From an uncultured Paracoccaceae bacterium (GTDB lineage: Bacteria; Pseudomonadota; Alphaproteobacteria; Rhodobacterales; Rhodobacteraceae): DNA of 42,261 nt. Within the stretch, counting starts at the first letter, position 1. Every line of letters starts with the position of its first letter. The stretch is from positions 1 to 42,261 of the forward strand of contig CANLND010000025.1 in the NCBI GenBank assembly GCA_947492585.1. Reading direction: 5' to 3'. A program made the position numbers and the translations under genes. Under the pieces are notes generated by a model, which saw only the letters and a program-made list of their open reading frames with translations, had not been told where the DNA came from and made no database searches. This document shows positions 16,232 through 25,591 of the stretch, piece by piece.

Positions 16232-17725
16232 ATGGATAACGAAGCACAGGTTGTGGCCCCAGCGGCCGGCACAGAGCTGAATGAACTGTCGGAATTTTCT
16301 GAAATTCTGAAGCAGACGATCAAGCCGCGCACCGATGTTGCGGCCAAAGAAGTCGACAACGCCGTTGTTGCATTGGTACGCGAAGCGCTGGATGACCAGT
16401 CCTTGGTGGCGGATGACGTCATCGACACGGTTGACGCGATGTTGGCCAAGCTTGATCAAAAGCTGTCGGATCAGATGAATGCGATCCTGCACAACGACGA
16501 GTTCCAGAAGTTCGAAAGCAGCTGGCGCGGTCTGGCCTATACGCTAAACAACGCGGAAACGGACGCCAGCCTGCGGGTTAAGGTTCTGAACATTTCAAAA
16601 CCTGAACTGCAAGCGATGATGCGCCGTTACCCCGGCGGCAAGTGGGACAAATCCCCGCTGTTCAACATCGTGTACGAAGAAAACCTTGGCACCCTGGGCG
16701 GCAGCCCCTTTGGCTGTCTGATTGGTGACTATCACTTTGATCATTCCTCGGGTGATGTGAACCTGCTCAACTCGATCAGTAAAATTTCCGAAGCCTCGCT
16801 TGCGCCGTTTGTGTCGGGCGCGTCTCCAAATCTTTTGGGTCTGGATGAATGGGGCGAAATCTCGGTCCCACCAGATTTGTCAGAAATCTTTGCAACCCCG
16901 GAATACGCCCAGTGGAACAGCCTGCGAGACAGCGAAAACGCCCGTTTTGTGGCCCTGTCCCTGCCCCGCGTTCTGTCGCGTGAGCCCTATGGTCAGAATT
17001 CCAACGCTGTGGTGGAAGAATTCAACTTTGAAGAAGAAACAGACGGCCACAAAGGCAACATGTATGCGTGGATGAACTCTGCTCATGCCATGGCAGCCAA
17101 TATCAACCGCGCGTTCAAAGAGCACGGCTGGACCGTCCGCATCCGCGGCGTGACCTCAGGTGGTGAAGTGACCAACCTGCCAACGCATACGTTTGACACT
17201 GGCGACGGTTCCAAAGACCTGAAATGCCCGACCGAAGTGTCGATCACCGACCGACGCGAAGGCGAGCTGAGCCAGGCGGGCCTGATTGGTCTGATCCACC
17301 GCCAGAACACCGACAAGGCCGTGTTTATCGGCGCGCAAAGCCTGTACCGTCCCAAAACCTATGTGGATGATCAGGCCACCGCGTCCGACAACATGTCGTC
17401 ACGCATCCCATATATTTTTGCCGTGTCGCGGTTCAGCCATTATCTCAAAGCGATGGTGCGCGACAAAATTGGCCAAAGTCCTGATAAGATGCAGCTGCAA
17501 CGGGATTTGCAGACCTGGATCAACAAATACGTTTCGGGCAATCCTGAAAGCGCGAGCGAGCTGGAAAAGGCCAAAAAGCCTTTGGCTGGCGCCAAAGTTG
17601 AGGTCGTCGAGGACGAGCTGAACCCAGGCTATTATCAGGGCAAATTTTTCCTCAAACCGCATTTCCAAATGGAAGGCATGGACATCGGCATGAGCCTCGT
17701 TTCGAAGCTGCCAGCCGGAAAGTAA
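16232..17725 (+). CDS. tssC: T6SS contractile sheath large subunit TssC (VipB)
   Basis: The protein has 497 residues from the ATG at 16232; a GTG at 16223 would add three. AGGAG at 16215-16219 sits between ideal spacings for the two, so the start is uncertain by three codons. TssC hallmarks are DEFQKFESSWRGLAYT (about 90-105), SPLFNIVYEENLGTLGGSPFGCLIGDYHFDH, PFVSGASPNLLG, and the C-terminal NPGYYQGKFFLKPHFQMEGMDIGMSLVSKLP. Together with TssB it forms the sheath whose contraction drives the tube, and whose exposed N-terminus is pulled by ClpV during recycling. Length and motifs are full, with no sign of damage. Confidence 0.97.
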   Translation: MDNEAQVVAPAAGTELNELSEFSEILKQTIKPRTDVAAKEVDNAVVALVREALDDQSLVADDVIDTVDAMLAKLDQKLSDQMNAILHNDEFQKFESSWRGLAYTLNNAETDASLRVKVLNISKPELQAMMRRYPGGKWDKSPLFNIVYEENLGTLGGSPFGCLIGDYHFDHSSGDVNLLNSISKISEASLAPFVSGASPNLLGLDEWGEISVPPDLSEIFATPEYAQWNSLRDSENARFVALSLPRVLSREPYGQNSNAVVEEFNFEEETDGHKGNMYAWMNSAHAMAANINRAFKEHGWTVRIRGVTSGGEVTNLPTHTFDTGDGSKDLKCPTEVSITDRREGELSQAGLIGLIHRQNTDKAVFIGAQSLYRPKTYVDDQATASDNMSSRIPYIFAVSRFSHYLKAMVRDKIGQSPDKMQLQRDLQTWINKYVSGNPESASELEKAKKPLAGAKVEVVEDELNPGYYQGKFFLKPHFQMEGMDIGMSLVSKLPAGK

Positions 17726-17729
17726 TTCG

Positions 17730-17746
17730 CTCCCTTGTTTCGGGAG
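17730..17746 (+). other. Small intercistronic hairpin between tssC and hcp
   Basis: CTCCC (17730-17734) and GGGAG (17742-17746) form a five-pair stem with a seven-base loop a few bases after the tssC stop. There is no T-run, so it is not a standard terminator. It could act as an RNA processing or stability element that sets hcp expression apart from tssC. Confidence 0.3.
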
Positions 17747-17776
17747 TGGAGTGTAACGCCTTAAGGAGTATTAACC

Positions 17777-18274
17777 ATGGCGATTGATTGTTTTTTGAAA
17801 CTTGACAACAACATTGTTGGTGAATGCCAAGACGACAAACATAAGGATTGGATTGATATCCTGTCCTGGAACTGGGGCATGGCCCAGTCCGGCACCACGC
17901 ACACCGGTGGCGGTGGCGGCGGCGGCAAAGTTGACGTTCAGGACATCCAAGTGTCCAAATACGTCGACAAAGCCACCCACGACCTGATCAAGCGTTGCTG
18001 CTCGGGTGAGCACATCAAGTCCGGCCAGCTGGTCGTACGTAAATCCGGTGGTGCCGCACCTGTCGATTACCTGAAAATCGATTTTGAAGACGTGATGATC
18101 ACCAACTACCAAACTGGTGGCTCCAAGGACGGTCTGGACCGCGTTCAGGAAACTCTGACCCTGAACTTCCGCCGCTTCCAGGTGACCTACACCTTCCAGG
18201 AACAAGACGGTGCCGCAGGCCCCGAAAGCCTGGCCGGTTGGGAAATCGCCGAAAACAAAGAGTGGGGCAAATAA
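17777..18274 (+). CDS. hcp: T6SS inner tube protein Hcp (TssD)
   Basis: The protein has 165 residues and closely follows the well-known Hcp1 type: WIDILSWNWGMAQSG, a Gly-rich loop (HTGGGGGGGKVDVQDI), VSKYVDKATHDLIKRCCSGEHI, and TLNFRRFQVTYTFQEQDG near the end. Hcp hexamers stack into the secreted inner tube and may chaperone small effectors. AAGGAG lies eight bases before the ATG, the strongest ribosome site in the locus, in keeping with high expression. A hairpin terminator-like structure follows the gene. The Gly-rich loop is common in this subfamily and is not unusual. Confidence 0.97.
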   Translation: MAIDCFLKLDNNIVGECQDDKHKDWIDILSWNWGMAQSGTTHTGGGGGGGKVDVQDIQVSKYVDKATHDLIKRCCSGEHIKSGQLVVRKSGGAAPVDYLKIDFEDVMITNYQTGGSKDGLDRVQETLTLNFRRFQVTYTFQEQDGAAGPESLAGWEIAENKEWGK

Positions 18275-18313
18275 GCACCTCTCTGTTTGGCAGAGCGTCA
18301 AACGGTGTTACAG

Positions 18314-18339
18314 CTTCGGGCCTTGCAAAGGGCCCGAAG
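18314..18339 (+). terminator. Hairpin downstream of hcp, likely partial terminator
   Basis: CTTCGGGCC (18314-18322) pairs perfectly with GGCCCGAAG (18331-18339) across an eight-base loop, forty bases after the hcp stop. The following sequence (ATCTTATCCTTTTC) is only mildly T-rich, so termination is probably incomplete. This would give abundant hcp transcript and less of tssE and later genes. Confidence 0.55.
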
Positions 18340-18404
18340 ATCTTATCCTTTTCGCAGGTCAGGTTACCCGGCCGTGACGACAGGATCCGAAGTCCGGGGT
18401 AACA

Positions 18405-18998
18405 ATGCTGAACAGCAAACCTGATCAAACCCGCAGCACACATCGCCAGTGGCGCGCCGGTGAACAGACCAAAAGCTCTATATTTCAGGCGTTCCGGGCC
18501 GCGCATCATGCCGGTGATGCACGCCATGAACGTGCCCGTGCTGACGACGGTATTACCGAGCTGACAACCGTGCGCAAACAGCGCCGGTTTGGGATTTCCG
18601 AGGACGAATTGCGCCGCCATCTGGAAGCGGATTTGGCAGCCCTTTTGAACACCACGCATATGGAAGCGTTGGTTGATCTAAGCGACACGCCAAACGTTGC
18701 CAAATCTATCGTGAACTACGGTTTTCGCGACCTCAGCAGCCTCGGCGCGGCAGAGCTTGGCTCACCTGATGTAGTGAATTCTTTGCGCCAGTCTCTGCTG
18801 GATTTCGAACCACGTCTGATCCCTGAAACGGTTGAGGTCACGATCCGAGACACGGCGGTGGACAGCAAACATCATCTGGCGCTGGTGGTCTCGGCCGAAC
18901 TGGTAGGGGACCCCGTGGATATCCCGCTCGATTTTGACGCGGATGTCGATTTGGGGGCCGGCAAATTGAAGTTGTCGGAATTGAAGGTGCACAAATGA
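18405..18998 (+). CDS. tssE: T6SS baseplate wedge protein TssE (gp25-like)
   Basis: The protein has 197 residues, a little long for TssE because of an N-terminal basic stretch (about 1-60). The gp25-like core is visible: ELRRHLEADLAALLNTTHME, then VAKSIVNYGFRDLSSLG, LRQSLLDFEPRLIPETVEVTI and a C-terminal strand-rich end. TssE is the baseplate component homologous to phage T4 gp25 and nucleates sheath polymerisation. GGGGTAAC precedes the ATG. Its stop overlaps the tssF start by 4 nt (ATGA). Confidence 0.9.
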   Translation: MLNSKPDQTRSTHRQWRAGEQTKSSIFQAFRAAHHAGDARHERARADDGITELTTVRKQRRFGISEDELRRHLEADLAALLNTTHMEALVDLSDTPNVAKSIVNYGFRDLSSLGAAELGSPDVVNSLRQSLLDFEPRLIPETVEVTIRDTAVDSKHHLALVVSAELVGDPVDIPLDFDADVDLGAGKLKLSELKVHK

Positions 18999-20926
18999 AA
19001 CGTGCCTTTCGTGATGCCTATAGCGTCGAACTTGGATTGCTCAAGGAACGCGCCGCAGAATTTTCCGAGGACTATCCCGGACTTGCGGATCGGCTAGGCG
19101 GGCTGCTCGAAGAAAATCTGGACCCCACGGTGGCGGGCCTGCTTGAGGGCAGCGCGTTTATGGCCGCACGCGTGCAGGTCAAGATGGGCGAAGAATACCG
19201 GACCTTTACTCATGAACTTTTGGATCAGGTCTTTCCCGACGCGCTAGCGCCAACGCCCAGCCTGATGATGGTACAGGGCCAAATTCCCGACGACGCGCCC
19301 GAGATCGAAAAGGGCCTGTCTTTTGAACCGGGCGCATATATGGATGCGCGATTTCAGGATGCGCAAAAGCGGGTGAACTGCCGCTACAGGCTGGCTGCAC
19401 CGATGACGCTGTGGCCCCTCGAAATCGCAGATGCAGCCTATCACGCTGGCATTGGTCCAATCGGATCGTTGGGGCAGGAAATCGCCCCCAACACCAAAGG
19501 CGGGCTGGTGATTGATCTGGCGTGTTCCATGGCAGGTGAAGATGGCACTGCCGTGCCGCTCACGTTGAATGCGTTGTCGCTGGACGAGCTGACGCTGCAT
19601 CTGAACGGCCCGATGGACGAGGCCGCACTGCTATATGAACAGATCTTTTGCGATTGCACGCGGGTTAGCCTGCGCTGGCACAGTGCCCAAGGGGATCCTG
19701 TGTTTGCGCATTTGTCCCCGGATCAGATCGAACGTATCGGATTTGCCGAAGGTGAACGGCTGTTTCCGCATCAGGACCGCATGTTTGACGGGTTTGCACG
19801 TCTGCGGGAATTCTTTGCGTTTCCACGCAAGTTCCTTGGCGTCCGTTTAAAAGGGCTGTCGAATATTTTGCGTCACATTCGCGGGAATGCCGTGCAGGTG
19901 ATCTTTGAATTTGGCAGCACACGTCAGCGCCTATCCGCCCGGTTAGAGCCACAGCACCTGATGTTGAACGCCGCGCCGGCGGTGAATCTGTTTACGGAAA
20001 TGTCCAGTTCACTGCACATCAAGGAAAAACACCACGCCCATGTGGTGACACCAAATTCCAGCCCGATCACCCACTACGAAGTGCACGAGATCACCGATGT
20101 CTGGGCGCATTTTACTGACCAGCGCCCAAAAGCACGTGTCCACCCCTTGTATGCCTTGCCGCCAAATGGCGAAGATCCGCGCCAGTCGTTTTATTTCACG
20201 TCGCGTCGCAAACCACGTCGCGCCACGCTGAATGAACGTCGTCACGGTGCCTCGCGCAACGGCTACAAAGGGACCGAAACGTATCTGAGTTTCTATCAAC
20301 CGCCTAACATCGAAAACTTGCAGCGGTTGCAGGTGCAGACTCTCTGCTCCAACCGCCACCTCCCGGAATACCTGCCGATCGCCGGCGGACGGGATGATTT
20401 TCACATGTGTGAAAATCAGGGCGTGGCACTGGCCTGCATCTCTGGGCCGACGCCGCCACGTGACAGTCTAGCTGATCTGGAAAACGGCGCCGCGCACCGG
20501 GTCACGTCCGGGGAAACCTATTGGCGGTTGCTGTCGTATCTGTCGCTGAGCACCTTTGGGGTCCAAAGCCGTGATGACAAGGATTCCGCTGCCGCGCTGC
20601 GCGAGATGTTGTCACTGTTTGCAGATCTGTCCGACAGTGTGAACGAAGCTCAGATCGCTGGGGTGCGGAGACTGGAAACACGCCCCATCACCCACACGAT
20701 TGCCCATGCGGATGGCTATCATACCGCACGCGGCCTTGAGGTTCGCGTGACGTTTGACGAAAGCGAGTTTGAGAGCAGTGGCATCGTCCCCTTGGGCGCG
20801 GTGTTGGATCGGTTCTTTGCCGAATATGCAGCCGTAAACTCGTTCACCCAGACGGTGATTTGCAGCAAGCAACGTGGGGAAATCACGCGATTTGCACCCT
20901 GCACCGGAGCAGGCCCACTGTTATGA
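18995..20926 (+). CDS. tssF: T6SS baseplate protein TssF (VasA)
   Basis: The protein has 643 residues, typical for TssF. Family segments include the N-terminal RDAYSVELGLLKERAAEFSEDYPGLADRLGG, GSAFMAARVQVKMGEEYRTFTHELLDQVFPDALAPTPS, and the C-terminal GLEVRVTFDESEFESSGIVPLGAVLDRFFAEYAAVNSFTQT. TssF forms the baseplate wedge with TssG and TssE and docks on TssK. Starts and stops overlap by 4 nt with tssE and tssG, so the three wedge genes are translationally coupled. Confidence 0.95.
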   Translation: MKRAFRDAYSVELGLLKERAAEFSEDYPGLADRLGGLLEENLDPTVAGLLEGSAFMAARVQVKMGEEYRTFTHELLDQVFPDALAPTPSLMMVQGQIPDDAPEIEKGLSFEPGAYMDARFQDAQKRVNCRYRLAAPMTLWPLEIADAAYHAGIGPIGSLGQEIAPNTKGGLVIDLACSMAGEDGTAVPLTLNALSLDELTLHLNGPMDEAALLYEQIFCDCTRVSLRWHSAQGDPVFAHLSPDQIERIGFAEGERLFPHQDRMFDGFARLREFFAFPRKFLGVRLKGLSNILRHIRGNAVQVIFEFGSTRQRLSARLEPQHLMLNAAPAVNLFTEMSSSLHIKEKHHAHVVTPNSSPITHYEVHEITDVWAHFTDQRPKARVHPLYALPPNGEDPRQSFYFTSRRKPRRATLNERRHGASRNGYKGTETYLSFYQPPNIENLQRLQVQTLCSNRHLPEYLPIAGGRDDFHMCENQGVALACISGPTPPRDSLADLENGAAHRVTSGETYWRLLSYLSLSTFGVQSRDDKDSAAALREMLSLFADLSDSVNEAQIAGVRRLETRPITHTIAHADGYHTARGLEVRVTFDESEFESSGIVPLGAVLDRFFAEYAAVNSFTQTVICSKQRGEITRFAPCTGAGPLL

Positions 20927-21990
20927 CCCTGGCCCCCTTGCATAAAGACAGCACGACCGAAGTGCTGAACCGCCACAGCGCCGAACAAGGCGCGGCGGTG
21001 GGCAAGGGGTTGTTTTCAATCTTACGCGAACTGGAACGCCGCGCCGGCCATAAGCCGCGCATCGGTAAAAACACGCGGTTGCGGGATGCTGTGGTGCAGC
21101 TTGGACAAGATCCGTCGCTCACCTTTCCCACTCGTGATCTGGCCCGCGTCGACCTAAATCACAGCACTCCGCGCCTTAGGGCGCAGTTTATGGGCCTGTT
21201 TGGCGCATTTGGCGCGTTGCCGCTCAACTGGAGTGAAGAAGTTGAGGGCTGGTTTTCGCAAGGTGACGAAGCCTTTGTTGCCTTTGCCGACATCTTTGTT
21301 GCCCGCTTCCAAGAGCTGTTTTTCCGCAGCTGGTCCGACGCGCAGGCGATCAGTCAGTTTGATCACGCCGAAGGTGACCGGTTTCAGGCCTATATTCTGT
21401 CGCTCTTGGGTCTTGGGACGCCCGCTGTGCGCCATCGCGATGGTCTGGGTGATCTTGCCAAAGTGCGCTTGGCCCCTTTGGCAATTGGCCGGGTCAAAAG
21501 CCCGGTGCGGCTGCAACAGATGTTGGCCCTGCATTTCGGGACAAAGGCGACTTTCGAAATCGAAGAGCACGTTCCCAGTTGGCTGGCCTTGGAACCTGAT
21601 GCCACAAACGCAGTGGGCCAGCGTGCCAGCACCTTGGGGCAAAATCTGTTTTTAGGAGCGCAAGTGCAGTCCCTGGGCGCGAAAATTCGTGTTCACATTC
21701 GTTTGCCGGACATTGATCGATATGATGCCTTTTTGCCGGGCGGTTGTGATCACACACATCTGCGCGACATTATCTTTTGGTATTTAGGGCAGGCCTTTGA
21801 AGTTGAAATTGCGCTCTGGCTGCCACGCTATGACATCCGACCTGCCGTTTTGGGCGAGACCGCGCATCTTGGCTGGATGGCCTGTATCGCCCCGGATCCC
21901 GACGTGCTGGACCCTCAGGTCCGCGTCACCCGATACCCGCTGGACGCGGACCCGACATTGAACCCCCAATTTGAGCCCAAAGTAGCCTGA
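20923..21990 (+). CDS. tssG: T6SS baseplate protein TssG (VasB)
   Basis: The protein has 355 residues from the ATG at 20923, which overlaps the tssF stop as ATGA; a longer in-frame reading begins inside tssF and is rejected. TssG features include STPRLRAQFMGLFGAFGALP (the loop that contacts TssF), FVARFQELFFRSWSDAQA, and the C-terminal FLPGGCDHTHLRDIIFWYLGQAFEVEIALWLP. It completes the TssEFG wedge. There is a 27-bp gap to tssH. Confidence 0.94.
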   Translation: MTLAPLHKDSTTEVLNRHSAEQGAAVGKGLFSILRELERRAGHKPRIGKNTRLRDAVVQLGQDPSLTFPTRDLARVDLNHSTPRLRAQFMGLFGAFGALPLNWSEEVEGWFSQGDEAFVAFADIFVARFQELFFRSWSDAQAISQFDHAEGDRFQAYILSLLGLGTPAVRHRDGLGDLAKVRLAPLAIGRVKSPVRLQQMLALHFGTKATFEIEEHVPSWLALEPDATNAVGQRASTLGQNLFLGAQVQSLGAKIRVHIRLPDIDRYDAFLPGGCDHTHLRDIIFWYLGQAFEVEIALWLPRYDIRPAVLGETAHLGWMACIAPDPDVLDPQVRVTRYPLDADPTLNPQFEPKVA

Positions 21991-22017
21991 TCTCAGGCGC
22001 CTATATGAGTACGCATT

Positions 22018-24663
22018 ATGACAGAAATTTCGGTTGAGAAATACGCAGGCAAGATGAACCGCGCAGGGTATGATGCCTTTCTACATGCCATGCGGCAAGC
22101 GCGCGGCGCGCGAAATCGGAATGTGGATCTGTGCCACTGGCTGTTTCATTCGGTGTCCAATCAGCATGCCGACATTTCCGTATCGCTGCGTGCGATGGGG
22201 CTGGATCGCGGTCGTTTGCTCAAAGATTTGGCGGGCGCGGTGGATGCGCTGGACAAAAACGTCACCGAAACACCCGGTATCAGCGAGTATCTGTCAGACG
22301 CACTGAACCATGCCTGGACCTATGCAACGCTGTTTTTCAACGAGGCGCAGATCCGCACCGGCCACGTGCTGACAGCCCTGTTGAACGATCCGTCCTTGCG
22401 CCGCCAATTGCTGCGGTATTCGCCGGTGTTCGGTGACATCTCTGCAGAACAGTTGGGACAGGACAGCCGCACGTTATGGGCTGACAGCGAAGAAGAGACC
22501 ATGCGCCCGATGGATGGCAGCGGTCTCGCTTCGGCGTCGGATGACGCCAGCAGCGACGGCGCAACTGCGGGGGCCACAGCTCTTGGTCGGTTTGCCAAAG
22601 ATATGACCGCTGCGGCAGATAAAATGGACCCGATCAAAGGGCGTAATGATGAAATCCGCAAAATCATTGATGTGCTGCTACGTCGCCGTCAAAACAACCC
22701 CATTCTAACGGGTGAGGCGGGCGTCGGAAAAACCGCTGTGGTCGAAGGCTTTGCCCAGCTTTTGGCCGCTGGTGACGTCCCACCAAAGCTCAAAGGCACC
22801 CGGCTCTATGAACTCGATATTCAGGCCATGCAGGCCGGGGCCTCGATGAAAGGTGAATTTGAGCAGCGATTGAAATCGGTGATCGATGAAGTTCAATCCA
22901 GCCCCGATCCTATCATCCTGTTCATCGACGAGGCGCATTCGCTTGTTGGTGCGGGTGGTCAGGCAGGGACCGGTGACGCTGCCAACCTCCTAAAGCCTGC
23001 ATTGGCGCGCGGCACATTGCGCACGATTGCGGCGACGACATGGAACGAATATCGCCAACACTTTGAAAAAGATCCGGCACTGACCCGGCGGTTTCAGCCG
23101 GTCAACGTGGATGAGCCCTCGGTTGAGGTGTGCTGTGACATGCTGCGCGGCATTTTGGGCCCAATGCAAATCCATCACAACGTGCGGATTTCTGATGAAG
23201 CCATCACCGCTGCCGTCAGCCTGTCGCACCGCTATATCCCTGCGCGGCAATTGCCAGACAAGGCCGTGTCCTTGCTGGATACCGCCTGCGCGCGTATTGC
23301 CATCAGTCAATCGGCTGTGCCCGCCCGCATTGGCGATATTCAAGCCCGTATCGAGGCGCTGACTGCCGAGCACGACAGCCTGTCTTCGGGGCGTGATCTG
23401 GCCGAAGGCGACGCCGATCGTGAAGCAGACATTCAAACGGAAATCTCCGCATTACAGGGCGAATTGGCCGAAATGCAGGGGGTTTTTGAACGGGAAAAAG
23501 AGATTGTTGATCAGGTGCTCGCCCTGCGCGCCTCGTTAAAGACGGAGGCTGAGGGTGAGGACGCCGAAGATCTAAGCATCGACGACATCCACGCCGAAAT
23601 TCAGGCGAAAATGGAAGCCTTGCATGCCAGCAAACCCGAAGATCGCATGGTGTATGCCCATGTCGATGCGCAGGCGGTGGCTGCGGTTATTTCAGACTGG
23701 ACTGGTATTCCCGTCGGCCGCATGGTGCAGGACGAATTGCAGGCCGTATTGACCCTGTCAGACACGCTGCGCGAGCGGGTGATCGGTCAGGATCACGGGC
23801 TGAAAGCTATCGCCAAGCGGATCGAAATCAACCGCGCTGGCCTGTCGAACCCCAACAAACCCATTGGCGTCTTTATGCTCTGTGGGCCGTCGGGCGTCGG
23901 CAAAACGGAAACCGCGCTGGCATTGGCCGAAGCCTTGTACGGTGGGGAGCAAAGCGTCATCACCATCAATATGAGCGAATTCCAAGAGGCACACACTGTG
24001 TCGCTGCTCAAAGGAGCGCCTCCGGGTTATGTCGGTTACGGCGAAGGCGGGCGGTTGACCGAAGCAGTCCGCCGCCGTCCCTATTCCGTGGTTCTGCTGG
24101 ATGAAATGGAAAAAGCCCACCCCGACGTGCACGAACTGTTCTTTCAGGTGTTTGACAAAGGCATCATGGAAGACGGCAACGGCCGGGTCATTGATTTCAA
24201 AAATACGCTGATCTTGCTGACGTCCAATGTCGGCACGGATGAGATTATGGATCTGACCGCACAAGGACAGGCGACCCCTGAATTAGAGACCTTGGAAACC
24301 GCGCTGAAACCCGCGCAGTTGCAGGTATTCCCGCCTGCCTTGCTGGGGCGATTGGTCTCCATTCCTTATGTCCCACTGGGGCAGGAGGTTCTGGCCGGGA
24401 TCGCTCAACTGAAATTGGCTGCGGTGGAAAAACGCCTTATGGATGCCCACGGCGCTCAGGTGGTTTATGGCGATGGCGTCATCGATCACATCGTATCGCT
24501 GTGCCGCGACCCTGACAGCGGCGGCCGGATGATCGACAACATTATTACCAATTCCATTCTACCCGATCTCAGCCGCCATCTTCTGGTGGCCCTGACCACC
24601 GGCAAAGACATCGAACGCATTACTGTTTCCATGGGCACTGATGGATTTGAATATCAACTCTAA
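22018..24663 (+). CDS. tssH: T6SS sheath-recycling AAA+ ATPase TssH (ClpV)
   Basis: The protein has 881 residues. It has an N-domain (about 1-160), a first AAA+ module with Walker A GEAGVGKT (about 232-239) and Walker B-like ILFIDEAHSLVGAGG, a middle coiled-coil segment (about 440-530), and a second AAA+ module with Walker A GPSGVGKT (about 622-629), PPGYVGYGEGG pore loop and VVLLDEMEKAHPDV. ClpV pulls TssC out of contracted sheaths so that subunits can be reused. All nucleotide-binding motifs are intact. The unknown gene at 24699 follows after 35 bp and appears to share its transcript. Confidence 0.96.
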   Translation: MTEISVEKYAGKMNRAGYDAFLHAMRQARGARNRNVDLCHWLFHSVSNQHADISVSLRAMGLDRGRLLKDLAGAVDALDKNVTETPGISEYLSDALNHAWTYATLFFNEAQIRTGHVLTALLNDPSLRRQLLRYSPVFGDISAEQLGQDSRTLWADSEEETMRPMDGSGLASASDDASSDGATAGATALGRFAKDMTAAADKMDPIKGRNDEIRKIIDVLLRRRQNNPILTGEAGVGKTAVVEGFAQLLAAGDVPPKLKGTRLYELDIQAMQAGASMKGEFEQRLKSVIDEVQSSPDPIILFIDEAHSLVGAGGQAGTGDAANLLKPALARGTLRTIAATTWNEYRQHFEKDPALTRRFQPVNVDEPSVEVCCDMLRGILGPMQIHHNVRISDEAITAAVSLSHRYIPARQLPDKAVSLLDTACARIAISQSAVPARIGDIQARIEALTAEHDSLSSGRDLAEGDADREADIQTEISALQGELAEMQGVFEREKEIVDQVLALRASLKTEAEGEDAEDLSIDDIHAEIQAKMEALHASKPEDRMVYAHVDAQAVAAVISDWTGIPVGRMVQDELQAVLTLSDTLRERVIGQDHGLKAIAKRIEINRAGLSNPNKPIGVFMLCGPSGVGKTETALALAEALYGGEQSVITINMSEFQEAHTVSLLKGAPPGYVGYGEGGRLTEAVRRRPYSVVLLDEMEKAHPDVHELFFQVFDKGIMEDGNGRVIDFKNTLILLTSNVGTDEIMDLTAQGQATPELETLETALKPAQLQVFPPALLGRLVSIPYVPLGQEVLAGIAQLKLAAVEKRLMDAHGAQVVYGDGVIDHIVSLCRDPDSGGRMIDNIITNSILPDLSRHLLVALTTGKDIERITVSMGTDGFEYQL

Positions 24664-24698
24664 CCAACTCTTTTAATTGTTTTTATCGAGGTACACAG

Positions 24699-25544
24699 AT
24701 GAGCCAGCCTAAGATTATTAACTCTCTCGCTGCGATGAATATGAAGCGACCCGTACATCAATTTCAGGTTGCGGATACGTTTTCCTGCACCAGCGCAACC
24801 CAGAAGGTGCAAAATCTTCGGAATCAAATCCGCGAGCTGGAAAACCGGATGCACGACATCAACCGGTACGACAGCAAGATGGAATTCCTGTCAGCAGGCC
24901 TTTTGGTTGCGACGGTTATTCAAGAAACCAGCATTGGGTTTCTGGATGTTGCGGCCGCCATTTTGTCTACGGTTCCTGCCTTCAAGGGTGCGGCGGAGGT
25001 GGCCGAAAAGGGGGCAACCTCGGTGAAAGCTGCAAAAGATTTTAGCGAATTCCAAACCGGCCAGATCACCAAAGTTCAGCTTACGCTGCGCACAACCCAA
25101 CACGCCGCCACCTTTGCGCCAAAAGCAACGATGGGTCAGAAGGTTGCGATGTTTCATGCCAAGGCCTCAATGGACGCTGTTGCTCTGGCCATCGGCGACA
25201 AGCAAGGCGGGGCTTATGTGCATGACACCCTGTCGAATACTCTGGGGATGGTCAAAGATTCCGCAGAAGGCCTGAGCGAAGCGGCCAAAGCCACCAAAAT
25301 CCTGAACGGGATCGCGGCATTTGACAGCGTGTACAAGGCCATGAATTCCTACGATGCGGCTCTGCAAAAAGCAGGCGACGTGCGCATTGATGAAAAAATT
25401 CAACGCGCCAATTATGTACGCACCCAGCGTCAGAACACCAAGCACCTGATGGGACTGGTCCGCGACCGGCTGAACGTCGCGCAAACAGCGCTGAACGATT
25501 GCGTCGTCGCGAATTATTCACGGCCCACCACGGCGCAGCAGTAA
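24699..25544 (+). CDS. Unknown protein, last gene of the rightward T6SS operon
   Basis: I do not recognise this 281-residue protein. It has an N-terminal coiled-coil-like stretch (about 34-56), a hydrophobic helical region (about 62-95: LSAGLLVATVIQETSIGFLDVAAAILSTV), then Ala-, Lys- and Thr-rich amphipathic helices and another hydrophobic patch (about 205-230). No signal peptide, lipobox or known toxin motif is visible. It follows tssH by 35 bp with a GAGG ribosome site, so it is probably co-transcribed with the T6SS. An effector, a chaperone or an accessory structural part are all possible. The stop codon is one base before the left end of the Tn3 transposon; reconstruction of the empty site keeps the same stop, so the gene is complete. 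Confidence 0.75.
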   Translation: MSQPKIINSLAAMNMKRPVHQFQVADTFSCTSATQKVQNLRNQIRELENRMHDINRYDSKMEFLSAGLLVATVIQETSIGFLDVAAAILSTVPAFKGAAEVAEKGATSVKAAKDFSEFQTGQITKVQLTLRTTQHAATFAPKATMGQKVAMFHAKASMDAVALAIGDKQGGAYVHDTLSNTLGMVKDSAEGLSEAAKATKILNGIAAFDSVYKAMNSYDAALQKAGDVRIDEKIQRANYVRTQRQNTKHLMGLVRDRLNVAQTALNDCVVANYSRPTTAQQ

Positions 25545-25545
25545 C
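25540..25545. repeat. Left copy of transposon target-site duplication
   Basis: AGTAAC directly abuts the left inverted repeat and is repeated at 29546-29551. Tn3-family elements usually make five-base duplications; here six bases match, which may be a true six-base duplication or five plus one chance match. The copy contains the TAA stop of the preceding gene. Confidence 0.85.
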
Positions 25546-25583
25546 GGGGTCTGTTCCGGCTGGGGGCAGAATGACACCGTAAG
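25546..25583 (+). repeat. Left terminal inverted repeat (38 bp)
   Basis: The sequence starts GGGGTCTGTTCCGGC and ends CACCGTAAG. It matches the reverse complement of 29508-29545 at 37 of 38 positions; the one difference is at position 34 (G here, T in the other end). Confidence 0.95.
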
Positions 25584-25591
25584 CCCGCCGT

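Noticed and set aside
17777..18274. Gly-rich loop in Hcp as an unusual insertion
   Set aside because: The same loop type is present in well-known Hcp1 proteins, so it is normal for the subfamily.
25540..25545. Transposon truncating the unknown T6SS gene
   Set aside because: The TAA stop lies in the duplicated target and is restored when the flanks are rejoined, so the original gene ended at the same codon.
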